Positions 1-10,184 of a DNA stretch of 64,000 bases are shown piece by piece. Position 1 is the stretch's first letter. The number at the start of each line of letters is the position of its first letter. Source of the stretch: Alphaproteobacteria bacterium. Lineage in GTDB: Bacteria; Pseudomonadota; Alphaproteobacteria; Caedimonadales; UBA1908. The notes under the pieces were generated by a model, which was given only the letters and a program-made list of their open reading frames with translations, had not been told where the DNA came from and did no database searches. The stretch is taken from positions 1-64,000 of the forward strand of contig JAJTHL010000003.1 in assembly GCA_021298595.1 (NCBI GenBank). The letters run 5' to 3'. The translations under genes were made by a program, and so were the position numbers.

Positions 1-18
1 CCATATAGAAATTTTATT

Positions 19-972
19 ATGTCTGCAATGAAAAAAAACACAGTCCCCTTGCTACGAGAAGTGTCTCGCAAACTTGTGCGTGAGCTTGGCCTTTTAAACT
101 TAGACACCCTCCCCTTCAAGCACCTTACCCAACATTGGCACACTCTCATTGAAATAGGGAAAAAGCCCGGCATTACCTCCTCGGAAATTGCAGCACTCTT
201 AATCCTCTCTCCGTCAACGACCTCGCGCCTCATTACGACCCTTTGTAAAGAAGAGCTTGTCAGCGCCCATGAAGGCCGCCTTGACCGCCGTGAGAAAACC
301 CTTACCCTTACCGCCAAAGGTCAAGAAGCGCTTGGCTACATCGATACCTTTTCCGATAAAAAGATTCAGGGCGCCTTTTCCTTTCTCACCGAGGACGAAC
401 AAGATTATGTAGTAAAGGCCATCACCCTTTACGCAAATGCCCTAGAAAAAAGTCGCAAAGTCGGTGATCAAATCAAAATTCACACCCTTTCAACGTCGCG
501 GGCTCTGCGCCGCCAAGTCGTCGCCATGATCGAGCATATCCAGGTGCGCGAGCTCGGCCTTAACCTGCCCGTTGGCCTCAATGACTCAATTTTAAGGGCA
601 GAGCGGTTTTATCATTTCAAAAATCGCACCCATTTTTGGTACGCCCTGGATGAAAATGCAAAAGTCGTGGGTTGTATTGGGCTTGGCTTTTTAGAGGACG
701 GGATTGGAGAGCTCAAAAAATTCTTTGTCGCAAAAGAACACAGGGGCCAAGGACTTGGACGGCGTCTTTTTGCCACGCTTTTAAAGGGCGCTAAAAAAAG
801 CGGGGTACAGACGGTGTACCTAGGCACCGTTGAAGGGCTGGAGGATGCGCGTCAGTTTTACCTTAAGGCCGGGTTTTCACCCATTGCACAAAGCGCCCTG
901 CCCCTTAGTTTTTCCGTTTGTTCTTTTGACACTCTGTTTTTTGGGGGACAAACTCACCATTTAAGTACCTAA
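19..972 (+). CDS. MarR-type regulator fused to GNAT acetyltransferase
   Basis: The 317-residue protein has two domains. Residues about 35-145 form a winged helix-turn-helix of the MarR family: helix-turn-helix around SSEIAALLILSPSTTSR, wing with the DRRE signature near residues 89-92. Residues about 165-305 form a GNAT acetyltransferase with the acetyl-CoA loop RGQGLG at 242-247. Such MarR-GNAT fusions are a known family of transcription regulators, but the acetylated substrate is not predictable. The start ATG lies 18 bases from the window edge, so the promoter is not visible. An alternative ATG lies three codons downstream. The gene converges on the secreted-protein gene ending at 997. Confidence 0.85.
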   Translation: MSAMKKNTVPLLREVSRKLVRELGLLNLDTLPFKHLTQHWHTLIEIGKKPGITSSEIAALLILSPSTTSRLITTLCKEELVSAHEGRLDRREKTLTLTAKGQEALGYIDTFSDKKIQGAFSFLTEDEQDYVVKAITLYANALEKSRKVGDQIKIHTLSTSRALRRQVVAMIEHIQVRELGLNLPVGLNDSILRAERFYHFKNRTHFWYALDENAKVVGCIGLGFLEDGIGELKKFFVAKEHRGQGLGRRLFATLLKGAKKSGVQTVYLGTVEGLEDARQFYLKAGFSPIAQSALPLSFSVCSFDTLFFGGQTHHLST

Positions 973-996
973 GGCCCTTGATAAAGTAGCAAAGAT

Positions 997-2361
997 TTAA
1001 GGATTACGCCTATGGGATGTGACGGTATCTTCAAAACGAAACTCGACGGACTGAAGAGCCTGAACCACATAATCACCTATTTCTTGAGTTTTTTTGCCCT
1101 TTTTTGCCCCTTCTAGAATGAGTACTAGAGCTTTGTTGATCCTATCCCTCTCTTCGTGGATTGGGTAGGCACTGACGATGGAGGAATTCGCACATCCTGT
1201 TTGTGCCATTATGCCTCTCATGATGCGCAGAACTTTCATGGTCTGTGCGACCTGTGGATGAAATAGCTTAAGAAGACGTTTACTAACATCAACCTGTTTT
1301 ATTTGGACGAAATCTTTGAATGAATGGTCTCCAAAATAATCAATAAACTCTTCTTTTAATTCCCGCGAATAAAATTCTGCAACTCTTTCCATAAAATATG
1401 TTTGAAATATACCTGCGTCAAGAAACGTCGCTCTATGATGGCCTGACACTAAACACAATAGACGGCTACGCACATCTGGCGATTTTATCTGTTTTATAAA
1501 GTCCACAATTTCTTGGCGTGGTACCCCCGCGGTTAAAGAGACAATATATTTGAAAGCCTGCATAGGGTCGCTGATTTTCCTCGTAGCCTCTTGCATTTTT
1601 TTTGAATCTACGTCTTTTGTCTTAGCAATCACGTTACCGCATGAAACAACCGTTATTGCATCAGGAGTCACTAAAGACTTTTTTAAAAGATGAGGAAATT
1701 GATGCAACGTCTCAGGGGACGGCGCTTCTCCTTTTTGATCAAAATGGGTGATAAGGGCCGCAAGATCTAGAGGCGCTGCCACCTGATCCATATACGCAGG
1801 TGTCAAAAATGCTTTGATGGCACCTCGCGCCAAATCAGTACGTAAATCTAAGATCGCCTTGAACGCAACGTATCCTCCGCGCCTGACAATCTCGACCATC
1901 CGTAAATCCACAAGGGACATGACTTTTTTTGGCGCCCATCCTTCGCTCACCAGACGGTTCACAACAAAACCCATGGACGAAAATGTATCGGGAAATCTGT
2001 CCGTATTGCAAAAGACCTTCGCCACATGCCACGTATCCGTAGATTCACTATAAATCTTGTGGGTATTAATCATAAACGGTTGTAAGTCTTGACGGTCTTT
2101 AGGCGTGAGGCGCACGCCGACGCCGTAAAAAAAATCATAAAAAGGATCCGGATAGTCACCTTCTGCCCCGTAGATAAACGCCTGTTTATAATCGGCCTCT
2201 TCTAGCGTTTGGAGGGGCCCCTTTTGGCGCTGATGATCGGACGCGTGGTCATCTGCCGCGTCCTCTGTCCAAGAGCTTTGAAGGTCACTCGCCGCCAAAG
2301 GACAGGCCAACAAAAGGATCCCCAGCCATGTTAAAAAGAATAGCTTTCTAATGATCCTCAC
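997..2361 (-). CDS. secreted protein, member of four-gene paralogous family
   Basis: A 454-residue protein of unknown function with an N-terminal signal peptide (hydrophobic stretch about residues 7-24, ending LAAS). The mature part looks helical. It shares the block FCNTDxFPDTF, then a run ending RRGGYxAFKA, with the next gene upstream (2416-4144). This shows they are paralogs. It is the last gene of a minus-strand series of four related genes, 55 bases after the previous stop, probably one transcript. It ends without the Tyr-rich tail of its neighbours. I do not recognise a described family. Export to periplasm or beyond is inferred from the signal peptide only. Confidence 0.75.
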   Translation of the reverse strand: MRIIRKLFFLTWLGILLLACPLAASDLQSSWTEDAADDHASDHQRQKGPLQTLEEADYKQAFIYGAEGDYPDPFYDFFYGVGVRLTPKDRQDLQPFMINTHKIYSESTDTWHVAKVFCNTDRFPDTFSSMGFVVNRLVSEGWAPKKVMSLVDLRMVEIVRRGGYVAFKAILDLRTDLARGAIKAFLTPAYMDQVAAPLDLAALITHFDQKGEAPSPETLHQFPHLLKKSLVTPDAITVVSCGNVIAKTKDVDSKKMQEATRKISDPMQAFKYIVSLTAGVPRQEIVDFIKQIKSPDVRSRLLCLVSGHHRATFLDAGIFQTYFMERVAEFYSRELKEEFIDYFGDHSFKDFVQIKQVDVSKRLLKLFHPQVAQTMKVLRIMRGIMAQTGCANSSIVSAYPIHEERDRINKALVLILEGAKKGKKTQEIGDYVVQALQSVEFRFEDTVTSHRRNP

Positions 2362-2415
2362 CTATTATGCTGAGGTTTATAAGGCAAGATCTTACTCCCA
2401 TTAACCTCATCTTTC

Positions 2416-4144
2416 TTAGTAGCCCCCTGTATAAAACGCGTGGGCCGTCGTGTACGACGCATAAGTGCTTCTGGGGGTTGCTTTATAAGAAAGCGTTCCT
2501 TCCCTCTCTCTTTTGAGAAAAACGAGGAAATTTCGTTCATAAAGGTCCAGGTCAGGGTTATAGTCGGCGCCCTCCTCAAGCGCTTCAATAAAACCTAACG
2601 CGTCTTTGGGTGTCATAAGGACGCCGTTCTCAAAATGTAACACAAGTTTTTTTGCGATCCTTGCGGCTAAAAACACATCATCTATACCAGCTAGCGTTTC
2701 TAGGACCTGTTTTTCTTGTCCACTGGTTAGTTCTAAAAATGATTCCTTTTGACAAAGTTGCATCAAAAGGATCTTCATCTCTTCGTCTTCAATGGTCTCG
2801 AGGATAAGACGCAAATCTTCACGCAGCACTGGTGCCATTTTACAAGACGCCTCGGGCCCATCACGGCGTTCAAGCGCCGCTTTTAAATAGGCCCCTCGTT
2901 CCTCCAACGTCGGCAGAAGACTGAGGGCCTTGATGAGGGGCGGCAAGACCTCTTCGACATCCTCGCGCCCCTGGAAAATGGGAGAGAGCAGATTCCCAAA
3001 CTCTTCCCGGATGCTTTTGTCTAAAACAAGAGAATAAGCGCGTTCAACCTGAGAGAACATCACCTTAAAAAGACATTGAGCTATGCGATCCATTCGATCG
3101 AAATAACTATCCGTAGACACCTTCTTAAAATGCGCGAGGAGTGCTTCTTGCAGCTCATAGGAATACACATCGGCAAAAGCAGGCAGCAGATTTCCTTCAA
3201 AATTTCCCACTGTTGAAAAAGCACGCTGATTCTCTGCTGTGAAAAATTGCATGACGCGAGCGCGGACATGGTCTGAGGGAAGACGCTCTAAAAGATAGGT
3301 CAAAACTGATGGAGAGTAGCTATTCACAATCTCTGGTGTGAGATGTGCAAGGATATGATTTCGTATTCGTTCATTTTTAACACTATGTTGTAAGTCATAA
3401 GCCCAGCTCTCCGGAAGTGTCTCCAGGGTGTAAGGTTGATACATAGAAGGCGCCGTGACACAAGACACAAAGGGCTTTTTCACAAGGGTTGGAAATTGAT
3501 CCAATGTGGCAAGGCTCGGGGTTTCTCCTCCGTGGGCCAAGTGAGTGACAAGGGCGCCCAGATCCAGAGAGACAGCCTCTTGATCTAAGTACGTGGGGGA
3601 CAGCGTTTCCTTGATACCGGCAAGGGTGACTGGGTTTTCCAAATCCACAAGGGCTTTGAAGGCCCCGTACCCACCGCGTCTTGTAATTTCCACAAGGCGC
3701 TGACCTACAAACGAGAGCAAGTTTTCTTCTTTGTATCCCTCATTTACAAGGCGGCTGACAATATATGTCAGCGTCGCAAACGTGTCGGGAAAGACGTCCG
3801 TATTACAAAAAGCCTCCACCACAATCCGCACGGTCATGTAATCACTATAGGGGTAATGACTTTTGATCATATGATGTTGAAAGGCTGCACGCTCTTCGGG
3901 GGTTAGGCGTAGGCCAAAACCATCAACGATCGCACTAAAAGGACCCAAGGGGTTCTGTCGCCGTTCCAGTGCACGCCCCCCAGGGATCGTCTTCATCCAA
4001 GACCTTGATGGGGGGCGCGTTGTTCGCAGATCTCTGCACCGTGGACGTGGTTGCCTGCGTCAATGATTCCTTTTCAGAACTTGCCTGAAGGGGGCCCATC
4101 AACAAGAAAATACCCACACATGTTGAGCTTAAAAGGATTTTCAT
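2416..4144 (-). pseudogene. secreted paralog broken by a G6 frameshift
   Basis: The start ATG at 4144 has a good Shine-Dalgarno (AGGAG) and encodes a signal peptide (MKILLSSTCVGIFLLMG, then LQASS). This frame runs to DDPWG and then leaves the conserved reading. The rest of the protein (526 codons, ending 2416) continues in another frame. The two frames join if the run of six G at 3976-3981 (C on the plus strand) is read as five, giving DDPWG-RALERRQNPLG. The C-terminal part is clearly homologous to the 997-2361 protein (FCNTDVFPDTF, RRGGYGAFKA) and ends in a Tyr-rich tail. Function unknown. It may be intact in the organism if the run is a sequencing error. Confidence 0.7.
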
Positions 4145-4170
4145 AAAGATTCTCCTGATGTAAAAATTCA

Positions 4171-6273
4171 TTACTTTATATTATAAAAGTAGGTAAAGCA
4201 AACACGTAACGCATACGACCAATTAAACAATGAACCATGTTCTTCATCATATTTTGAGGACTGTTCTTTTACGGCATCTTGAAATGAAGTTTTAGTAACT
4301 TGCTTTATGAAATCACAGAACTCTTCATCTTTTTTTTGTGTTTGCAAAAGCACAAAACTTCTCAAAACTCCCATTGTAACGGGGCCGTAATGATCCAACA
4401 GATCTTGATCAATGAATCCCATGGTTCGTAGTCGACTTTCCTTGTCAGGAAAGTATGTTAACGCAAGAAGAAGACGCTCAACAAGGACAGGTGAAGAGCA
4501 ATCTTTGATCTCTCTATAGAAGCCTTCTTTAAGGCATGCCATCATTTGAGACAGAATTTTTGGATTCTCTGTCGCAAAGGTTGTCGCGTAAATCATCCTT
4601 AAAAACAAGGCAATCTCTTGCGGTGTCCCAAGGCCGCCCAGGGCCAATGCCGTCTCTTCGGTTGCAAACGGCTGAAAAGCTTCTTTAACTTCTGGCTTTG
4701 AAATCGTATCAATAAGGGTCTTGATAAGTGTGGCGGGGTCGCGCTGTGAAACGTGGACGCAACGTTCAATGAACGTTCTGATATGCTTACTGGCAACAAG
4801 GGTCGTACAAGCGGCATCCTTTAAGATCGTGACAAAGTATGCAAAAATCTCCGGATCGTTTACCTGCTCTACTAATGTGCTCATGACACCTAGAAGATTA
4901 ACAACACAGTGAGAATGTTCAAGCCCTTTCATGGTGAAACGACCCTCGTCAGGTGTCCCAACGCTTAGGCGCATTCTTATTCTCTCATCTGGTATTGTCT
5001 CCACAATCGTCTTAAAAATCTGTTCTGGTGTGGCCTCTTTCAAAGCACTATAACGATCTATGAACGACATAAAAAAGGGACTTCTAACATGATAAGAATC
5101 TAAAGCAATGTTACCGGTTAAAGGAAACTGACCAATTTCTTCATGATTTTCTCGCCATGCTTTGATAAAATGTGAAACGTCTTCCGTCATATCATCACAA
5201 ATATGCTTTTTTAGGTGATCGCACCAATACGAGGCGTTTTGGATGTTGAGGAGAAGCGTCGCCGGCCATACATCTGGATTAGGGGGAGACACAAAACCCA
5301 TGTCCCACACAACATCTTTGCTCAGTTGACTTCTTATATACGATTTTTGCAAAGAGATTCTGTGCGCCTCATCGGGAACCTTTCTGAAAAAATCTATTTG
5401 TTCCAAGCATTTAAACAATAGGTATCTGTGGTGGAAGTTTTCCCTCACGATCGCAGCGTAACGACATAATTGTGCCCTGACTTGGTCATTTTCTACTGCC
5501 GCAAGAGACTGTACTGCTTTTTTTAAATAATCAGCAGACCAGGTTAGGCGATAGCTTGGTAAAATGGTGCGACTTAGTTCTTCACGGGTTTTTTGTCTAG
5601 GTATCAATTCAAGAAGTCTTTCAAAATCATATGGTGTACAATCAGGCCTTAAAGAAAGGTGATTCTCTGGATAAAGACTCTCCACATCTTCGTAGGGATC
5701 TGCTGATAAAAGCTCTAGGTTTTTTGCCTTTTTTAAGTGCATTACCCGCGTCATCGTAAATCCCAAGTGAGGATTACTGATGGGAAGGGTTTGCAAAACA
5801 AGGCTCGCGTGAGATGTGATGGGAAAAACATGGGTGCGCGCTCCGCCACAAAACGGATCCCACCGATAATCATAAGAAACCCTGTCATTGGACAAAGTTA
5901 TTTGTCCCAAAACAGAAGAATTATCTGGGTCCCTCACGAACTTCATCACAAAACTCGATGTACGTGGCCCAACTTCCTGGAAATTATTGTGCTTCTCTGG
6001 AAAGTCAGAAAAACGGCGAAGTAAGCCTGTAATAAAGACGAGTTTACCCTCACGAACCATGCCAGCGATTTCTTTTGAGTCCTCCATACAAGGAGGGTGG
6101 GAAATATGCGTACCAGGGTGGGTGAGCTGACGATGGAACTCTCGTTCAGTGCTTGTTGTGGCGTAATATGGAGGGTTTATAAAATCCTTCTCGCCCTCAG
6201 AGGTCACGCTTGCCAAGCAAACACCGTGTATGAGGAAGAAAAAACCACTAGTTCTTAGAAAACGACTCATCAT
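4171..6273 (-). CDS. large secreted protein, paralogous family
   Basis: A 700-residue protein with an N-terminal signal peptide (FFFLIHGVCLAS). It has no recognised domain. It aligns along its N-terminal half with the protein encoded at 7166-9703. Shared landmarks are WDPF followed by a conserved NPxxGxTMTR block, then a helical region with DQVRAQLCRY here against GQMRAQLSRY there. The start has an AGAGGAAAG ribosome-binding site; ATG codons occur at 6273 and 6270. It lies 50 bases after the disrupted upstream gene and 27 bases before the next, so all four are probably co-transcribed. The fold is probably all-helical repeats. Role unknown; an exported factor acting on the host or surface is only an inference. 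Confidence 0.75.
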   Translation of the reverse strand: MMSRFLRTSGFFFLIHGVCLASVTSEGEKDFINPPYYATTSTEREFHRQLTHPGTHISHPPCMEDSKEIAGMVREGKLVFITGLLRRFSDFPEKHNNFQEVGPRTSSFVMKFVRDPDNSSVLGQITLSNDRVSYDYRWDPFCGGARTHVFPITSHASLVLQTLPISNPHLGFTMTRVMHLKKAKNLELLSADPYEDVESLYPENHLSLRPDCTPYDFERLLELIPRQKTREELSRTILPSYRLTWSADYLKKAVQSLAAVENDQVRAQLCRYAAIVRENFHHRYLLFKCLEQIDFFRKVPDEAHRISLQKSYIRSQLSKDVVWDMGFVSPPNPDVWPATLLLNIQNASYWCDHLKKHICDDMTEDVSHFIKAWRENHEEIGQFPLTGNIALDSYHVRSPFFMSFIDRYSALKEATPEQIFKTIVETIPDERIRMRLSVGTPDEGRFTMKGLEHSHCVVNLLGVMSTLVEQVNDPEIFAYFVTILKDAACTTLVASKHIRTFIERCVHVSQRDPATLIKTLIDTISKPEVKEAFQPFATEETALALGGLGTPQEIALFLRMIYATTFATENPKILSQMMACLKEGFYREIKDCSSPVLVERLLLALTYFPDKESRLRTMGFIDQDLLDHYGPVTMGVLRSFVLLQTQKKDEEFCDFIKQVTKTSFQDAVKEQSSKYDEEHGSLFNWSYALRVCFTYFYNIK

Positions 6274-6322
6274 TATCTTTCCTCTTAATTGTTTACTTTT
6301 GGATCACTGGTGAAAAAACCCT

Positions 6323-7165
6323 TCAATACCCATATCCTTGGAAGCCAGGGTGGGTACCGTACGTACGTCGTGTCGGCACGCTGAGGCTGGGCAAAGAAGT
6401 CATTCTAAAGATAAGGTCACGCCGTGCATCCTTAAAACTCAAATTAGTAAAACAATCAGATTCTTTGTCTTCAAGACGGGCTTTTATAAGCATAAAGAAA
6501 TCTTCGACACTTTGGATTTGTCTTTTAACGCTTGCATCTTCAAGGCACGCATTAATGTCTTTGATACAGAATGGATCATTAAGGGCCATAAGGGCTTTTA
6601 CAACTTCTGGCGCCCGCTCGCCCGCAACCTTTAACACTTGAGGGTTTTGACAAAAGTGCACAACAACTTGTTGAATGTCTGGATCCTCGATGCTGGCAAC
6701 GAGATCCCTCAAATCTTCCCTCACAGTCGATGCGAGTGATGGGAGCGCAGTCAAGGAAAGTTCCCCTTGGGTGACTAGCTCCATAAAGGACGTTTGCGCC
6801 TCGTGGGTTGGAAGGCCAGAGACATATCTGACCAGTGCTGGCAAAAGAAGCTGCGCGCCTTCTTGTGAACACAAAGACTGCGGCACAAGAGCGCCAAGAC
6901 GCACTCTGTCTTCCCGTGACGGGATAAATCCAAACGCCCTTAAAAGCCCCCTAAATAAAAGGGGTCGATGTTCAAGAAGATCTCCGTCAAGTAACGCGAT
7001 TTCCTTTAGCAAGGGTGCGCTCATGCCAAGCTCTCTGAGGTCCATAAGAATTTTCATGTGCGCCGTAGACCAAGATCTATTCTTAAAAAGTGATAGGGAC
7101 CATAAAAGTCGTGCCCCCTCAAAACCCTCGATCCCTACCTTAGCTACGGTATTCGCGATTTCTTG
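6323..7165 (-). pseudogene. 3' part of the 7166-9703 gene after an in-frame TAA
   Basis: This stretch continues the reading frame of the upstream gene directly after its TAA stop at 7168-7166, with no shift. The 37 codons between that stop and the first ATG (7057) are open. They read QEIANTVAKV onward, matching LQEALLAHFKKV of the 2416-4144 paralog. The 244 codons from the ATG contain REDLRDLVASIEDPDIQ, which matches REDLRLILETIEDEEMK of that paralog, and end in a Tyr-rich tail (FQGYGY). No convincing ribosome-binding site precedes the ATG. The simplest reading is one protein of about 1125 residues cut by a nonsense mutation or base-call error. Confidence 0.7.
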
Positions 7166-9703
7166 TTATAAGATTGGATCCTCTATCTCTGCCAAAAGTT
7201 GAACCAAACCTCCATTTAGAATGTCCCCTGTGCTTTTAAACAGTGACGGTGTTAAAAGGCGCATGACACGACCTCGAACCTCTGAATTTTCTATACATTT
7301 CAATTGAGTAAAGAGTGTCCCGCAACCATCCATTCTAAGGACTTCTAAGCATTCGGTTGTGAGGGACGCCATAAAGTGCTCTCGGAACTCTTGCGTTTCC
7401 TTGGGAAGATAAAAGCTATAAGGTGTAGGAAGTTGCCCGACTGTAATGCCGGAGAGAACTGGCGTCTCTTGTAAAGGTTGTCTCTGTGCGCGCATATCAG
7501 AATAATCTTGAGGATTTTCAATGAGTGCTGCCAAATAACGACGACGGGAACCTTGATCTGGCAGCGCCGCCAAATGCGCAATCAGTTTTTCAAAAGCAAA
7601 TTGCTTCCCAAGTTTCTTGAGGGTTTCAACATCAAGCAGTTCTTTGATTTGCAGAGGCGTTTCTGTCTCTTTAATGCCTCCCAGGGTTTTCAAAGCAGGA
7701 TACCCCCCATAATGGCATAGACTAAGCGTGACTTCATCAAGACAGTCGATAACTGTGCTGCTATTGCCCTCCCTTCTTATACGTTCTATTGCATACGTAA
7801 TCGCATTCAGACCATCTAAGGTCGCCTCTTTGTGGTAAAGAAAGGAGACCAAATCCTCAGGTGACAACTTATTAAAACTGTTGTAGGGCGTTTGCCTGGC
7901 GTAAGTTTTAAGCTTTTCCAGCTCTTCAGCCGAGTATCTCAAGTCTGAAGCCTCAATCACTGACAAAAGTTGCCCCACGGAGTGGTCTTTCATGGACATC
8001 TCAGGGGTCAGTCTTCCTGTTCCACAAAGAATATATGTCCCACCACGTCGTGCAGTAGGAAAGCGCATCGACGTGTTTTGAGCAGAAGATGATGAAGATG
8101 ATGCATCTCTTCCTATATCTGTCGGACTCTTGGGATAAACACCTATATTTTCAGAGGGCATCAAAGATGTGATGATGCTTTCAATAGGGGCGTTTTTGCC
8201 CGTTTGGAGCAACTTCTTATAAAACCCGTCCACAAGAAATCCCATGCTACGCTCTGCTCTATCTTCACTTGGATTCTGGGAAAGGATGGCCGACATCACG
8301 CGTACGAACATCCCGGCTTTTTGGGGCTTCTCAAGGCCGCCAAGTTCATTTTCTCTTTCCGGTGTGCCAAAGGGCGATAAGGCAAGACGAATTTTTTCAT
8401 CAGAGATTGCCTCAAGTAGCGCCTTCAGCGTTTCGCGAGCGGTCGCAGACGTCAACTTTGCGTAGGCTTCAAGGGCACGCTTAAGGTAAGGAGATTTCAA
8501 GCATTGCACGTACATCGCAATGTTATGAGTCCTCTCTATCTCAGTGGGAAAAGGAGTTTTTCCTAAGGCAACTGTGGTAAAGCTCTTGGCGCGCTCCACA
8601 TTAACTTCAGAAATAGGACGCATCAAGGAAGGGCACCAATAAGGCGCATCTTCAGCCCGGATCATAAAAGGCATGGGAAAGTGCGTGACCTCTGGTGCCT
8701 TGATAAAAACGATATCTATTGAGGGAACTGCTGTCGCAAGCACACCCTTAATACGTGATTTTTGCAAAGCAATTCTGGCAGACTGATCTTCAATATCTGC
8801 AAAAGTAGGAATCTCCTTCAAGAGACTCACTGCAAAGTCTCCCTCAGCATTCTGAGCAATCACATCAACGTAGCGACTGAGTTGCGCCCGCATTTGACCA
8901 TCTTTGATCAAGGCAAGTTGGCCGACCGCCTCCTTTAAAAAGTCCTTTGACGCCAGTAAAAGATTATTTGTAGACATTAAGCGACGAAGATCTTGCCGCA
9001 AAGACTCGTTAGAGACTTGACTCAAAAGTTCTTCAAAATAAAGTATTTGAGACTTGTCTACTGTTAATGATGACATTGTAGGGTGGCTTGCCTCCTCTTG
9101 ATCTAGAAGATCAAGACCCTTGGGTAATACCAGGCGCCGAAGACGTGTCATGGTAGAGCCCACTCTAGGGTTGTCAAAAGGAATTGTATGTAAACTAAGG
9201 GTATCTCCTTCTCCAAGAGGAATTGTTTTAGAAGACCACGTGTGAGAAAACGGATCCCATGTACCCTTATATTGATGCAGCAGAGTTTCGTTATCTTGGG
9301 TTAGTTCTGGAAGTAACAGGACAAGGCTTCCCATGATACGGGGGCCATTATCTGACACCGTCGGAACCAAAGCTATACTCAAAAAACAATTGACGGGTAA
9401 AGAATTAATAAATTGTGCAGCGGCCCTTTCACCACCTTCAAGCTCGTTTTGAATACCTACTGCTTTGCATATTGGTCCATTTTTTTCAAACACAACATAT
9501 GCCTCACCCGCAAGTGGCACATGAGGAAAATGGCCCAATTTTTTTAAGTATTCACTAAAAATTGCTTCACTCTTTCCCGAACTTGTAGCAATTGGTTTCC
9601 CCTCGTGTTCTTGCGTCCAGTCGTGTGACGACCCACAGACCCTTAACCAAGGACTAGCCAAAAGACCTAGGCAAAAAACTGTTGAAAGTAAGCGATTTTT
9701 CAT
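7166..9703 (-). CDS. large secreted protein, truncated by in-frame stop
   Basis: This is the first gene of the four-paralog block. The chosen start at 9703 has GAAGGG seven bases upstream and gives a clean signal peptide (MKNRLLSTVFCLGLLASPWL). A longer start at 9736 would put 11 charged residues before it. The N-terminal half resembles the 4171-6273 protein. The region near residues 600-720 resembles the 997-2361 and 2416-4144 proteins (HYGGYPALKTLGGIKE). This member therefore carries both halves of the family, as if the others were split or shortened versions. The frame ends at an in-frame TAA but homology continues beyond it. No known domain; function unknown. Confidence 0.75.
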   Translation of the reverse strand: MKNRLLSTVFCLGLLASPWLRVCGSSHDWTQEHEGKPIATSSGKSEAIFSEYLKKLGHFPHVPLAGEAYVVFEKNGPICKAVGIQNELEGGERAAAQFINSLPVNCFLSIALVPTVSDNGPRIMGSLVLLLPELTQDNETLLHQYKGTWDPFSHTWSSKTIPLGEGDTLSLHTIPFDNPRVGSTMTRLRRLVLPKGLDLLDQEEASHPTMSSLTVDKSQILYFEELLSQVSNESLRQDLRRLMSTNNLLLASKDFLKEAVGQLALIKDGQMRAQLSRYVDVIAQNAEGDFAVSLLKEIPTFADIEDQSARIALQKSRIKGVLATAVPSIDIVFIKAPEVTHFPMPFMIRAEDAPYWCPSLMRPISEVNVERAKSFTTVALGKTPFPTEIERTHNIAMYVQCLKSPYLKRALEAYAKLTSATARETLKALLEAISDEKIRLALSPFGTPERENELGGLEKPQKAGMFVRVMSAILSQNPSEDRAERSMGFLVDGFYKKLLQTGKNAPIESIITSLMPSENIGVYPKSPTDIGRDASSSSSSAQNTSMRFPTARRGGTYILCGTGRLTPEMSMKDHSVGQLLSVIEASDLRYSAEELEKLKTYARQTPYNSFNKLSPEDLVSFLYHKEATLDGLNAITYAIERIRREGNSSTVIDCLDEVTLSLCHYGGYPALKTLGGIKETETPLQIKELLDVETLKKLGKQFAFEKLIAHLAALPDQGSRRRYLAALIENPQDYSDMRAQRQPLQETPVLSGITVGQLPTPYSFYLPKETQEFREHFMASLTTECLEVLRMDGCGTLFTQLKCIENSEVRGRVMRLLTPSLFKSTGDILNGGLVQLLAEIEDPIL

Positions 9704-9815
9704 GCGACCCTTCTTTTGTTCCCTTACCGCTAGCATCCTTTTTCTCTCTCAACAAGAATCAATTTTACTTAAATATTTCCTTTTTTGTTTTCAAATGACT
9801 GTGTAGTTTTCTGTC

Positions 9816-9844
9816 TTGAACGTTACGAGAAAACCGCCTAAAAG
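9816..9844 (+). promoter_or_regulatory. candidate promoter for riboswitch-nrdAB transcript
   Basis: TTGAAC at 9816-9821 and TAAAAG at 9839-9844 are separated by 17 bases, the right geometry for a housekeeping sigma factor. It lies about 90 bases before the conserved riboswitch core. The -10 match is modest and the region is AT-rich, so chance is possible. Confidence 0.35.
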
Positions 9845-9933
9845 ATTAAAAACAAAATATCTTTTTTACATGCATTTTTCTGAAGCACCCGCTTGATTAA
9901 AGGGAGCACCCTCGCTACCATAAGGGCGCTTAG

Positions 9934-10110
9934 ACGGTGCATTCGGACTTTTCCGCGTGCGTAATAAGGGAATTCGGTGCGAAACCGAAGCTGCCCCCGC
10001 AACTGTAAGCGGCGAGTTTTGGAGGGATATGCCACTGGGAAACTGGGAAGGCCCTTCCATATACCATGACCCGCAAGCCAGGAGACCTACCGACTCGAAG
10101 CATCAATTTC
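9934..10110 (+). promoter_or_regulatory. cobalamin (B12) riboswitch
   Basis: The conserved core of the adenosylcobalamin riboswitch class is readable in order: GGTGC near 9936; AATAAGGGAA then GGTGCGAAACC at about 9963-9985; GCCCCCGCAACTGTAAGCGG at about 9993-10012; GCCACTGG at about 10030; GGGAAGG at about 10045; ATGACCCGCAAG; and the B12 box AGCCAGGAGACCTACC at 10076-10091. Downstream is a long stem (GGCGGGGTGCA near 10120 with TGCACACCCGCC near 10172), then the ribosome-binding site of nrdA. Family knowledge: ligand binding normally represses the downstream gene. Here that gene is a B12-independent ribonucleotide reductase, a known arrangement in bacteria that also own NrdJ. Confidence 0.95.
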
Positions 10111-10184
10111 GTAACACCGGGCGGGGTGCACCGAGTGTCAAAGGGGACTCTTTTACCTTTTTGTCACCAAATGCACACCCGCCT

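Noticed and set aside
7166-7168. Stop codon read as selenocysteine or readthrough
   Set aside because: The codon is TAA, not TGA, and no recoding element is visible.
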